In this document: positions 29,689 through 38,393 of the stretch, in pieces | Position numbering within the stretch: position 1 is the stretch's first letter | How the letters are laid out: each line of letters starts with the position of its first letter | From: Allosalinactinospora lopnorensis | Lineage (GTDB): Bacteria > Actinomycetota > Actinomycetes > Streptosporangiales > Streptosporangiaceae | NCBI RefSeq assembly: GCF_000981225.1 | Contig: NZ_LAJC01000018.1 | Location: 18,838-82,837, forward strand | Reading direction: 5' to 3' | Length of the DNA: 64,000 bases | Notes under the pieces: generated by a model | What the model was told of the DNA's origin: nothing | Database searches by the model: none | The model's input: only the letters and a program-made list of their open reading frames with translations | Made by a program: the position numbers and the translations under genes

Positions 29689-31143
29689 GTGAAGACCGAT
29701 GTCGAGGAGCTCAGCCCGACCCGGGTCAAGCTGACCGTCGAGGTTCCCTTCAAGGAACTCGAGCACGCCTTCGACGAGACATACAAGTCGCTCGCCAAGC
29801 AGGTCCGGATCAAGGGCTTCCGCCCGGGCAAGGCGCCGGCTCGGCTGATCGACCGCTACGTCGGGCGCGGAGCGGTGATCAGCGAGGCGGTGAACCACGC
29901 CGTTCCGGAGCTCTACAACCAGGCCGTCCAGCAGCAGGAGCTCTTCACGCTCGGCCAGCCCGACGTGGAGATCACCAAACTCGAGGACAACGACGAGCTC
30001 GCGTTCACCGCCGAGGTCGACGTCCGGCCGAAGTTCGAGGTCACCGATTACGAGGGCCTTGAGGTGACCGTCGACGACGCGGAGGCCACCGACGAACAGG
30101 TCGATGAGCAGGTCTCCAACCTGCGTGAGCGCTTCTCCACCCTCGTCGGCGCGGACCGCCCGGTGCAGGGAGGCGACCACCTCTCCATCGACCTCTCCGC
30201 CGCCATCGACGGTGAGAAGCTGGAGGACGTGCAGGCCAGCGGGATCTCTTACGAGGTCGGCACCAACACCATGCTCGAAGGGCTCGACGATGCCCTGGAA
30301 GGCATGTCGGAGGGTGAGTCGAAGACGTTCGCGACGACGCTCGTCGGCGGTGAGTACGAAGGCAAGGAGGCCGACGTCACCGTCACCGTCCACACCGTCA
30401 AGGTCAAGGAGCTTCCCGAGCTCGACGACGAGTTCGCTCAGATGGCGAGCGAGTTCGACACCATCCAGGAGCTGCGCGACGACGTCCGCTCCCGCATGGA
30501 GCAGACGCGCCATCTGCAGCAGCTCTCCCAGGCGCGCGACCGGGCGCTGGAGCAGCTCGTCGAGTCCATCGACGTGCCGCTGCCGGAGTCGGTCGTCGAG
30601 GACGAGATCACGCGCCGCCGCGAGAGCCTGGAGAAGCAGCTTGAGCAGAGCGGCCTGACCAAGGAGGCCTACCTCGAGTCGCAGGAGCAGACCGAGGAGG
30701 AGTTCGAGGAGGAGCTCACCAAGGGCGCGCACACCGCCGTCAAGGCCGGGTTCATCCTCGACCAGCTCGCTCTGCAGGAGGAGTTGTCCGCCGACCAGAG
30801 CGAGCTCAGCCAGTACGTCGTCGAGCAGGCCCAGCGCATGGGAGTCTCTCCGGACCAGCTCGCGCAGCATCTCGTCGAGTCCAACCAGATCCGCGTCGCC
30901 TACACTGAGGTCGTCCGCGCCAAGGCGATGGAACTGGTCCTGGAGAAGGCCAGGATCACCGACGAGTCGGGCAACGTGATCGAGCAGGAGAGCGAAGAGC
31001 GGCAGACCGAGCAGGACACCGCCGACGCCGAGGAGGGCGAGCCCACCGAGACCCCGGAGGGCGACGCCCCGGAGGCGGCCTCCGAGACGGCCTCTGAAGC
31101 GACGGAGACCGAGAGCGCGGAGGCGAAGGACACCGAGAAGTAA
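29689..31143 (+). CDS. tig: Trigger factor
   Basis: This 484-residue ribosome-bound chaperone and prolyl isomerase acts on nascent chains. The N-terminal ribosome-binding signature is in KGFRPGKAPARLIDRYVGRG (about residues 43-62). The FKBP-type domain (about 150-240) and the long helical C domain follow. The last 50 residues are a Glu/Thr/Ala-rich acidic tail typical of actinobacterial versions. The start is GTG 29689, with AGGAG about 12 bases upstream. It precedes clpP1P2-clpX, the usual proteostasis cluster, and has its own terminator. Confidence 0.97.
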   Translation: MKTDVEELSPTRVKLTVEVPFKELEHAFDETYKSLAKQVRIKGFRPGKAPARLIDRYVGRGAVISEAVNHAVPELYNQAVQQQELFTLGQPDVEITKLEDNDELAFTAEVDVRPKFEVTDYEGLEVTVDDAEATDEQVDEQVSNLRERFSTLVGADRPVQGGDHLSIDLSAAIDGEKLEDVQASGISYEVGTNTMLEGLDDALEGMSEGESKTFATTLVGGEYEGKEADVTVTVHTVKVKELPELDDEFAQMASEFDTIQELRDDVRSRMEQTRHLQQLSQARDRALEQLVESIDVPLPESVVEDEITRRRESLEKQLEQSGLTKEAYLESQEQTEEEFEEELTKGAHTAVKAGFILDQLALQEELSADQSELSQYVVEQAQRMGVSPDQLAQHLVESNQIRVAYTEVVRAKAMELVLEKARITDESGNVIEQESEERQTEQDTADAEEGEPTETPEGDAPEAASETASEATETESAEAKDTEK

Positions 31144-31188
31144 GCTCGCCCCGGCCTCCTCGGTCCGCGGCCGCGCGGACGCGGAGCC

Positions 31189-31240
31189 CGCGCCCCGCGC
31201 CATCCTGTTCAGGAGTCGGCGCGGGGCGCGTTCACTTTTT
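31189..31240 (+). terminator. Intrinsic terminator after tig
   Basis: A 13-bp G+C stem (arms 31189-31201 and 31218-31230) with a 16-base loop is followed by TTCACTTTTT, one of the few T-tailed terminators in the window. Confidence 0.8.
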
Positions 31241-31273
31241 GCGGAAACCGCACGTCAAACGGCTTTATACCTG

Positions 31274-31287
31274 CGCTCAAAGCGAAC
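31274..31287 (+). promoter_or_regulatory. Candidate ClgR operator upstream of clpP1P2
   Basis: CGCTCAAAGCGAAC fits the core of the published corynebacterial ClgR consensus CGCYNANRGCGWWS at every position, about 80 bases ahead of the clpP1 start. ClgR activates clp genes in actinobacteria. The clgR gene itself is not in this window, so regulation is inferred. Confidence 0.6.
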
Positions 31288-31366
31288 AGCGCTGCCATCC
31301 GTACCAAGCAGGGGGGCGAGGAGCGTTAGTGTCGCAAGCGTCGCAACCGTTTCGATTTCGGAGCAG

Positions 31367-32002
31367 GTGACGAGAGTGCCGCCGACCAATGATGAGTCCA
31401 TGCGAATCGACGCCCGTACGGTCGAGTCGCCTCTTCCCTCGCTTTACGAGCAGACGTCTCAGCGCCTGCTGCGCCAGCGCATCATCTTCCTCGGCCAGCA
31501 GGTCGACGACGAGATCGCCAACCGCATCGTGGGAGAACTGCTACTGCTGTCCGCCGAGGACAGGAACCGGGACATTACGCTTTACGTCAACTCGCCGGGC
31601 GGTTCGGTGACCGCCGGTATGGCGATTTACGACGTCATGCAGTACATCCCCAACGATGTCCGGACCGTGGGCATGGGGATGGCCGCCTCCATGGGGCAGA
31701 TGCTGCTGTGCGCCGGGACGCAGGGGAAGCGCTACGCGCTCCCGCACACCCGTGTCATGATGCACCAGCCTTCGGGTGGTATCGGGGGTACCGCCTCCGA
31801 CATCCGGATCCTGGCCGACCAACTCCTGTACGTGAAGAGGCTGTTCATGGAGCGGGTCTCGTTCCACACGGGCCAGAGCGTGGAGCAGCTCGAGAAGGAT
31901 TCCGACCGGGACCGCTGGTTCACCGCGCGGGAGGCCCGGGACTACGGCTTCATCGACGAGGTGCTAGAGGGCACGCTCGACGTAGCCGGTGAGAGCAGTT
32001 GA
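31367..32002 (+). CDS. clpP1: ATP-dependent Clp protease proteolytic subunit 1
   Basis: This 211-residue serine protease subunit forms the mixed ClpP1P2 barrel that degrades proteins delivered by ClpX or ClpC. Catalytic Ser108 is in GMAASMGQ, His133 in MMHQPSGG, and the Asp in the EKDSDRD segment near 177-183. The [19 protein letters not shown] segment is the family signature. GTG 31367 gives the listed length; GTG 31376 and ATG 31400 are in-frame alternatives and the true start is uncertain because the mature chain is processed. It is co-directional with clpP2, 47 bases away. Confidence 0.96.
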   Translation: MTRVPPTNDESMRIDARTVESPLPSLYEQTSQRLLRQRIIFLGQQVDDEIANRIVGELLLLSAEDRNRDITLYVNSPGGSVTAGMAIYDVMQYIPNDVRTVGMGMAASMGQMLLCAGTQGKRYALPHTRVMMHQPSGGIGGTASDIRILADQLLYVKRLFMERVSFHTGQSVEQLEKDSDRDRWFTAREARDYGFIDEVLEGTLDVAGESS

Positions 32003-32049
32003 TCGGAGATCCAGCCCGTTTGGATAGGTGCAGTGTGGAAGGCCCGAAC

Positions 32050-32712
32050 ATGACCGAGTACAACCCAAGCCCTTACGGCGGCGGCATGGCACCGATGGCC
32101 CCGCAGAGCCGGTACATCCTCCCGTCCTACGTCGAGCGCACGTCGTACGGCGTGAAGGAGATGAACCCGTACAACAAGCTCTTCGAGGAACGGATCATCT
32201 TCGTCGGCGTGCAGATCGACGACGCCTCCGCCAACGACATCATGGCGCAGCTGATCACACTGGAGCAGATCGACAGCGATCGGGACATCCAGATGTACAT
32301 CAACTCGCCGGGTGGGTCCTTCACGTCGCTGATGGCCATTTACGACACGATGCAGTTCGTGCGCCCGGACGTCCAGACAGTGTGCATCGGCCAGGCGGCC
32401 TCGGCCGCCGCGGTGCTGCTCGCCGGGGGGTCCAAGGGCAAGCGGGGCTGCCTGCCCAACGCTCGGATCCTGCTGCACCAGCCGGCCACCGAGGGGACGT
32501 ACGGCCAGGCCAGCGACATCGAGATCCAGGCCAACGAGATCATGCGGATCCGGGAGCAACTGGAGAAGACGCTCGCCCGGCACACCGGCCGGTCGGCGGA
32601 GCAGATCTCCAAGGACATCGAGCGAGACAAGATCCTCACCGCCGACGAGGCCGTGGAGTACGGGTTGATCGACTACGTCTTCCCGTACCGCAAAGCGTCC
32701 TTGAAGGGCTGA
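32050..32712 (+). CDS. clpP2: ATP-dependent Clp protease proteolytic subunit 2
   Basis: This 220-residue second ClpP subunit is paired with ClpP1. Catalytic Ser118 is in [10 protein letters not shown] and His143 in LLHQPATEG, with the Asp in DIERDK near 195. The N-terminal Gly/Pro/Met-rich stretch of about 20 residues is a propeptide-like extension seen in actinobacterial ClpP2. ATG 32050 is favoured; an in-frame GTG at 32035 is possible. A 289-base gap separates it from clpX, so clpX probably has its own promoter. Confidence 0.96.
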   Translation: MTEYNPSPYGGGMAPMAPQSRYILPSYVERTSYGVKEMNPYNKLFEERIIFVGVQIDDASANDIMAQLITLEQIDSDRDIQMYINSPGGSFTSLMAIYDTMQFVRPDVQTVCIGQAASAAAVLLAGGSKGKRGCLPNARILLHQPATEGTYGQASDIEIQANEIMRIREQLEKTLARHTGRSAEQISKDIERDKILTADEAVEYGLIDYVFPYRKASLKG

Positions 32713-33001
32713 GGCGAGCAGGTCGCTCCCGAAACCGTTCGAGCGAATCGGGTCGGCGGAACACACGCCGGAGAGTGCTACGTGGTGAAGCCGGCCCGCT
32801 TTTTCGCTTAGTCTCGGGGGAACGACGCACAGCCCGCCCGTCCGAAATCGGCACCGGGAGCGCATATCCTGCAAGAGCGGTAGCTTGCGCACGAGAAGGG
32901 CGTGATACCGCCTCCGGGATACGGGGACGCCCGCGAGGGACGACCCCTTACCGCTTCGGTGGCTCGCTGGCGGGACGGCCTACGTTTTAAGGAGTAGCTG
33001 G

Positions 33002-34276
33002 GTGGCACGCATCGGCGACGGTGGAGACCTGCTGAAGTGCTCGTTCTGCGGCAAGAGCCAGAAGCAGGTGAAGAAGCTCATTGCCGGCCCCGGTGTCTAC
33101 ATCTGCGACGAGTGCATCGACCTGTGCAACGAGATCATCGAAGAGGAGCTCGCCGACACCACCGAGCTGAAGTGGGACACCCTTCCCAAACCTCGGGAGA
33201 TCTACGAGTTCCTCGACTCGTACGTGATCGGCCAGGAGACCGCGAAGAAGGCGCTGTCGGTCGCGGTCTACAACCACTACAAGAGGGTGCAGTCCGAGGG
33301 CGACCGCCCGCGCGACGAGGATGTCGAGATCGCCAAGTCCAACATCCTGCTTCTGGGCCCCACAGGTTCCGGGAAGACGCTGCTCGCCCAGACCCTGGCC
33401 AAGATCCTGAACGTCCCCTTCGCGATCGCCGACGCGACCGCGCTCACCGAGGCCGGGTACGTGGGCGAAGACGTCGAGAACATCCTCCTCAAACTGATCC
33501 AGGCGGCCGACTACGACGTCAAGAAGGCCGAGACCGGGATCATCTACATCGACGAGGTCGACAAGGTCGCCCGTAAGAGCGAGAACCCCTCGATCACCCG
33601 GGACGTCTCCGGCGAGGGCGTGCAGCAGGCGCTGCTGAAGATCCTGGAGGGCACCACCGCGAGCGTGCCCCCGCAGGGCGGGCGCAAGCATCCGCACCAG
33701 GAGTTCATCCAGATCGACACCACGAACGTGCTGTTCATCTGCGGCGGCGCCTTCGCCGGCCTGGAGAAGATCATCGAGTCGCGCGTGGGCAAGCAGGGCA
33801 TGGGCTTCAACGCCGTGCTGCACTCGCAGGACACGGGCGACGCCGCCGACCAGTTCTCCGACGTCATGCCCGAGGACCTGTTGAAGTTCGGGCTGATCCC
33901 GGAGTTCGTCGGGCGGTTGCCGGTCATCACCAGCGTGCACAACCTCGACCGCGAAGCCCTCATCAGGATCCTGACCGAACCCCGCAACGCCCTGGTCAAG
34001 CAGTACCAGCGGCTGTTCGAGCTGGACAACGTCGAGCTGGAGTTCAGCGACGACGCCCTCGACGCGATCGCCGAGCAGGGCATCATCCGCGGCACCGGTG
34101 CCCGCGGCCTGCGTGCGATCATTGAGGAGGTCCTGCTTTCGGTGATGTACGAGGTGCCCAGCCGCGAGGACGTCGGCCAGGTGATCATCACCCGGGAGGC
34201 GGTGCTGGAGCACGTCAACCCGACCATCGTGCCCCGCGCCAAGCTCGCCTCCGAGCGCGAGGAGAAGAGCGCCTGA
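33002..34276 (+). CDS. clpX: ATP-dependent Clp protease ATP-binding subunit ClpX
   Basis: This 424-residue AAA+ unfoldase feeds substrates into ClpP1P2. The N-terminal zinc domain has Cys13, Cys16, Cys35 and Cys38 (CSFCGK and CDECI). Walker A is GPTGSGKT and Walker [10 protein letters not shown]. The substrate and ClpP loops follow, including the [18 protein letters not shown] region and the conserved TGARGLR sensor near the end. The start is GTG 33002 with AAGGAG 7 bases upstream. It converges on the DUF305 gene; valS, the usual next gene in actinomycetes, is missing here. Confidence 0.97.
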   Translation: MARIGDGGDLLKCSFCGKSQKQVKKLIAGPGVYICDECIDLCNEIIEEELADTTELKWDTLPKPREIYEFLDSYVIGQETAKKALSVAVYNHYKRVQSEGDRPRDEDVEIAKSNILLLGPTGSGKTLLAQTLAKILNVPFAIADATALTEAGYVGEDVENILLKLIQAADYDVKKAETGIIYIDEVDKVARKSENPSITRDVSGEGVQQALLKILEGTTASVPPQGGRKHPHQEFIQIDTTNVLFICGGAFAGLEKIIESRVGKQGMGFNAVLHSQDTGDAADQFSDVMPEDLLKFGLIPEFVGRLPVITSVHNLDREALIRILTEPRNALVKQYQRLFELDNVELEFSDDALDAIAEQGIIRGTGARGLRAIIEEVLLSVMYEVPSREDVGQVIITREAVLEHVNPTIVPRAKLASEREEKSA

Positions 34277-34282
34277 GCGGAT

Positions 34283-34298
34283 CCCCGCCCAGGGGCGG
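34283..34298. terminator. Weak hairpin between clpX and the DUF305 gene
   Basis: CCCGCC and GGCGGG pair around a 4-base loop in the 34-base gap between two convergent genes, which is the expected place for a bidirectional terminator. Confidence 0.4.
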
Positions 34299-34310
34299 GC
34301 CCCAGGAGCG

Positions 34311-35000
34311 TCAGTCCTCGATCATGCCGCGCATCCGCGCGATCTCGGCCCTCTGTTCGGCGATGACGTCAGAGGCCATCGTGCGGATCGCGGAGCTGTC
34401 GCCGTCGACGAGGATGTCCTCGGCCATTGAGACGCCGCCCTCGTGGTGGTCCACCATTAGTTCGACGAACAGTTCGTCGAACTCGGCCCCGGTCACCTCC
34501 GCCAGCTCCGCCAGCTCCGCCTCGGTGGCCATCCCCGGCATGTCGGAGTGGTCCACGTCAGTGGGGCAGTCCTCGTCGTGGTGGGAGGTCCCTTCCTCGT
34601 CGAGCCCGCAGTAGTTCTGGTGGTTGGGGTTCTCCTTGGCCGGGCCGTAGACGTTGGTCTCCAGCCACCCCTCCATCGCCTCGATCTCAGAGCTCTGCGC
34701 GACGGAGATACGGTCGGCGATCCCCTTGACCCCGTCGTGTTCGGCGCGGTCCTCGGCCAGTTCGGACATCTCGAGCGCCTGCTTGTGGTGCTCGATCATC
34801 TTGGCCATGTACTCGACGTCGGCTTCGTTGTGGCCGCCGTCCTCCGCCGCGGACTCAAGCCGCTCCTCGCTCGCGGGGGAGGGAGAGTCCCCCGGCGCAC
34901 CGGGGTCCAGGACGGGCGGGCCCTCGGCGGAGTCCGATCCCGTACAGGCTGACACCGCGACCAGCGTCGCGGCCCCCGCTGCCAGAACCCAACGGTGCAC
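34311..35000 (-). CDS. DUF305 family lipoprotein
   Basis: This 229-residue secreted protein has a type II signal peptide with lipobox VSAC and Cys19 as the lipidated residue, followed by a Pro/Ser-rich spacer. The DUF305 helical-bundle domain has two repeats, each with a metal-like His pair: MAKMIEHHKQALEMSELA near 65-82 and FVELMVDHHEGGVSMAEDI near 170-188. A His/Asp/Cys-containing loop lies between them (CGLDEEGTSHHDEDCPTD). DUF305 proteins are often next to copper genes, but the function is not established. The start is GTG 35000 with GGAAGGAG upstream. Confidence 0.86.
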   Translation of the reverse strand: MHRWVLAAGAATLVAVSACTGSDSAEGPPVLDPGAPGDSPSPASEERLESAAEDGGHNEADVEYMAKMIEHHKQALEMSELAEDRAEHDGVKGIADRISVAQSSEIEAMEGWLETNVYGPAKENPNHQNYCGLDEEGTSHHDEDCPTDVDHSDMPGMATEAELAELAEVTGAEFDELFVELMVDHHEGGVSMAEDILVDGDSSAIRTMASDVIAEQRAEIARMRGMIED

Positions 35001-35069
35001 GAGCGCTCCTTCCGCCGCAGTCCAGGAGGATGTTTCTCCTGGGTGCTCCCTCCAGGTTCTACATCATTG

Positions 35070-35089
35070 CCCTGGTGCCCTGTCCAGGG
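35070..35089. promoter_or_regulatory. Inverted repeat upstream of the DUF305 gene
   Basis: CCCTGG (35070-35075) and CCAGGG (35084-35089) flank 8 bases. On the minus strand they overlap a TGGACA -35-like box, about 80 bases before the DUF305 start, so this could be an operator. The half-sites match no regulator I can name with confidence. Confidence 0.35.
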
Positions 35090-35246
35090 TGAGGAAAGTT
35101 TCCTTCCTGTCACGGTGTGTAGTTTACCCGGCTGATCTGCGGCAATATGTTCAAGACAAAACCGAATATTCTGCTCCTCTGTACACCGGAATACTGACCT
35201 GTGTATTTTTTTCATGTTTTCGGTGTGCACCGGACAAGGAGTTCAC

Positions 35247-36694
35247 ATGCCGACATCCCCCGTACGATCCAGAAGACCGGGTTCGGGTCGAAGAGCGGGG
35301 CGCGCTGGGATCGCGCTCCTCGGTACGGCCGCCCTGACCCTGAGCATGGCGCTCCTGCCCTCCGCGGCCGGCGCCTCCGATATCCCGCCGGTGGACGAGG
35401 TCGTCACCAGCGACAACATCGAGCACCTGGCGAATGTCCCGCACCAGCCGCCCCTGGACGGGGCGGGCTCCACCGGCACCGACCTGGCCTTCACCGGTGA
35501 CTACGCCATCGCCGGCAACTACAAGGCTTCGTCGTCTACGACATCTCCACCCCGTCCGACCCGCAGGCCGTCAGCCGGGTGCTGTGCGAGGGTGGTCAGG
35601 GAGACGTCTCGGTTAGCGGCGACCTGCTGTACTTCTCGGTGGACTACCCGCGCGAGGGGGAAGAGTGCGGCAGCCCTGAGAGCAGCCCGGCCGACCCGGA
35701 CGCCTTCGAGGGGATCCGGATCTTCGACATCTCCGACAAGACCCAGCCGCAGTACGTCTCGGCGGTGCGCACCGACTGCGGTTCGCACACCAACACGCTG
35801 GTCCCGGGCAAGGACGGCGAGACCGACTACATCTACGTGTCGTCCTACGCCCCCTCCGAGGACTTCCCGAACTGCCAGCCGCCGCACGACAAGATCTCGA
35901 TCATCGAGGTCCCGCGCAGCGACCCGGCCTCGGCCGAGGTCGCCAACGCCCCGGTGCTGTTCCCGGACGGGGGCAACGAGGACCAGGACGGCCTGCTCCG
36001 GCCGACCGAGGGCTGCCACGACATCACGGCCTACCCCGAACTCGACGTCGCGGCGGGCGCATGCATGGGCGACGGGATCCTGATGGACATCAGCGACCCG
36101 CTCGAACCCGAGGTCATCGAGCAGGTGCAGGATGAGAACTTCGCGTTCTGGCACTCGGCCACCTTCGGCAACGACGCCTCCACCGTGTTCTTCACCGACG
36201 AGCTCGGCGGCGGTGTCGCGGCCACCTGCAACGAGGAGGTCGGCCCCGAGCGCGGCGCGAACGCCTTCTACTCCGTCAAGGGCAAGTTCGACAGGGGCAA
36301 GAAGCCGCCGAAGCTGAAGTTCGACGGCTACTTCAAGCTCCCGCGGCACCAGTCCGACACCGAGAACTGCGTGGCCCACAACGGATCGCTGATCCCGGTG
36401 CCCGGTAAGGATTTCTTCGTGCAGGCCTGGTACCAGGGAGGCGTCTCCGTCCTGGACTTCAACAAGTCCAAGAAACCCAAGGAGATCGGCTACTTCGAGC
36501 GCGGGCCGGTCTCAGACGAGAACCTGGTCACCGGCGGCTCCTGGTCGGCGTACTACTACAACGGCCACATCTACTCGTCGGACATCACGAAGGGCTTCGA
36601 CGTCCTCAAACTGACCGACAAACGGACCGACCCGGCCGAGGACGTCACCTACGACGAGTTCAACCCGCAGAGCCAACCGCGCTACGGCCGCTGA
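35247..36694 (+). CDS. Secreted LVIVD-repeat beta-propeller protein, one frameshift near 35523
   Basis: This exported protein of about 482 residues has a twin-arginine-rich basic head (RSRRPGSGRRAGRAG), a hydrophobic stretch and cleavage after SAAGA near residue 48. The body has LVIVD-type repeats such as FVVYDISTPSDPQ, IRIFDISDKTQPQYV and ILMDISDPLEPEV, which build a propeller or YVTN-like fold. The gene is in two frames: adding one G in AAGGGCTTC near 35523 restores NYKGFVVYDIS. Function is unknown; related proteins are annotated only as LVIVD-repeat proteins. AAGGAG lies 5 bases ahead of ATG 35247. A strong terminator follows. Confidence 0.82.
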
Positions 36695-36712
36695 CGCGGC
36701 GCCCGGCCCACG

Positions 36713-36748
36713 CAGCCCGGCCCACCCCGGAAGGGGTGGGCCGGGCTG
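36713..36748 (+). terminator. Strong terminator after the LVIVD gene
   Basis: A perfect 16-bp stem (arms 36713-36728 and 36733-36748) is closed by a GGAA tetraloop, 18 bases after the stop codon. Confidence 0.85.
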
Positions 36749-36811
36749 ATCGCGTTTCCGGCCTCGGCCGATGGAGGCGGGCCAAGGCCGTCGGTCCCTC
36801 TCGGCACTTTT

Positions 36812-38043
36812 CTATGCGGTGAACAGCCGCTCGGTGTCGGCGCCGATGAGATCCAGGATCCGGCCGGTGAAATAGACCGTGCCCAGCACCAGTACCCGGT
36901 CGCCGAGTCCCGCGAGCGTCTCCGGGGTCAGGCTCGCGGCGTTCCTGCGTCCCCAGTGCTCCGGTGCCCTGTGACCGAAGCGCAGGTGGGCCTCGGCCAG
37001 TGTCACGGCTGTGACGGGCAGTCCGTCGAGCTCGGCCGCTGCTCCGTCGACGTCCTTGTGGTCGGGCAGGCACAGCAGAACGTGGTCGATCCCGCCCCAG
37101 TGCCTCCGGGCGTGCGCGATCGCCGCGGCGACACCGGTGCGGTTGATCGCCGAGTCCACGATCAGCTCGGCACCGGGTATCCGGTGGTGGGAGAGCCGTG
37201 CCGGGAGACGCACGGAGGACAGCACCTCCGCGATCCGGTGCGGCGCCGCGGGGGGACGCCCCAGGAGCTCCAGCAGCCGCCGGGCGGCCGCCTCGCCCAG
37301 GTGGGCCGAGGCGGCGGAGAGGCCGTGGGGCGGAGTCCACCCCGTCGGGCCGGTGTCCGGCGGGCGCACGGTCTGCGGCCGGGTGCCCTCAGCGGCGACC
37401 TTGCGCACCATCCGGTCGACGACCTCCGCGATCTCGGAGGACTGGGGGAGGCGCAGGAACGCCTCGGTGCCGGTGCCGGCCACGGCCGCCTTCTCCTCGG
37501 CGATCTCCGCCACGGTGTCGCCGAGGACGCCGATGTGCTCGGCGAACACGCTGGCCATCGCGACCACGCGCGGACCGATCAGGCGCAGTTCGTCCCCGCG
37601 GCCGCCCATACCGGCCTCCAGCACGCAGGCATCGGCGTTTAGCGGCGCGCCCGCAGCAGGCCGGCGATGTGGAACAGTCCGCTGGGAGCGAGGTAGCCGC
37701 CGTCCGCGGGGAGCAGCCGGCGGCGCGCGGCCTCGATCTCCTCGGCGAGGGCGGCGATCTCGGCGTCGCCGGAGGCGAGCCCGTTGACCCGGACACGCTC
37801 GCGGTGAGCGCGGAAGCTGGGACCGGTGACCGTCACCACACGCAGGCCCGCGGCGGCCAGGTGCGCCGAGGCGTAGGTCGCGGTCGTCCCTTTGCCCTTG
37901 GAGCCCACGACCCCGAGGACGGGAACGCCGGACGGCTCGGGAAACCCCAGCTCGCGCATGAGGTCGGCGGCCCGGGAGAGGCTCCGCTGCCGGCCCGGGC
38001 GGCGCTCCCGCCACTCCTGGAAGAAGACGTCGATACTCGCCAT
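36812..38043 (-). CDS. Mur-ligase-family FolC paralogue, one frameshift near 37645
   Basis: This Mur ligase fold protein of about 410 residues is related to folylpolyglutamate synthase. The P-loop is GVVGSKGKGTTATY near residue 50, and EAGMGGRGDEL plus FAEHIGVLGDTVAEIAEEKA match the FolC metal and lysine regions. The C domain begins DSAINRTGVAA, where FolC has the invariant D-AHNP: His and Pro are replaced, so the acceptor or glutamate site probably differs. One added C near 37645 (Arg-Arg-Leu-Asn) joins the two frames. A canonical folC lies 1.7 kb away in the opposite direction, so this copy is likely to have another substrate. The start is ATG 38043. Confidence 0.75.
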
Positions 38044-38143
38044 GGTTCCCAGTACAGCAGGCCGGGGCCGGCGTGCGAATGAGTAGGCTGGAGAAGTGTG
38101 CACACCGACCCAGCGCATGACCGTTGGTTCTGCGCGGTGTAGG

Positions 38144-38165
38144 CCCTTGCCTTTAGGCGTGGGGG
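38144..38165 (+). repeat. Hairpin resembling the tnpB element right end
   Basis: CCCTTGCCTTTAGGCGTGGG has the same layout as the hairpin 1.5 kb downstream at the tnpB right end (CCCCCGGCTTTAACCGTGGG): a CCC/GGG base, an internal mismatch and a TTTA loop. It overlaps the stop codon of the minus-strand HTH gene and could be its terminator or the relic of an older insertion. Confidence 0.4.
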
Positions 38166-38356
38166 TAGCCGTGCCGCCGTGCTGGGTGTCGTTCGCGCCA
38201 GGCGTCAAGTTCCTTGATCGGCCAAAGCGAGGTGCGGCCGATCTTGGTCGGCCGGGGGAAGTCGGGGTCGCGGTTGGCGAGGTTGTACAGGGACTGCCGG
38301 TGGATACCGAGCCGCTGCGCGGCCTGCTCAGAAGTGAGGTAGTCGGACAGGTCCAT
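38153..38356 (-). CDS. Excisionase-like helix-turn-helix protein (HTH_17/MerR-like)
   Basis: This 67-residue DNA-binding protein fits the AlpA/excisionase HTH_17 family. YLTSEQAAQRLGIHRQSLYNL forms the helix-turn-helix at residues 6-26 and PTKIGRTSLWPIKELDAWR the winged C-terminal half. In actinomycetes such proteins are the Xis of integrative elements or standalone regulators. No integrase gene is adjacent, so it may be a remnant of an element. A perfect 8-bp-arm palindrome lies 21 bases upstream of its start and may be its own operator. The stop codon lies within a hairpin that resembles the right end of the neighbouring tnpB element. Confidence 0.72.
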   Translation of the reverse strand: MDLSDYLTSEQAAQRLGIHRQSLYNLANRDPDFPRPTKIGRTSLWPIKELDAWRERHPARRHGYPHA

Positions 38357-38376
38357 GAGTCCACGGTAACGGCGAA

Positions 38377-38393
38377 CAGTAGTTCAACTACTG
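38377..38393. promoter_or_regulatory. Perfect palindrome between the HTH and tnpB genes
   Basis: CAGTAGTT and AACTACTG are exact inverse copies around a single C. The site lies in the 78-base gap between the divergent HTH and tnpB genes, the natural place for an operator controlling one or both. Its centre, TTCAA, could also be the target motif next to the element's left end. Confidence 0.55.
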
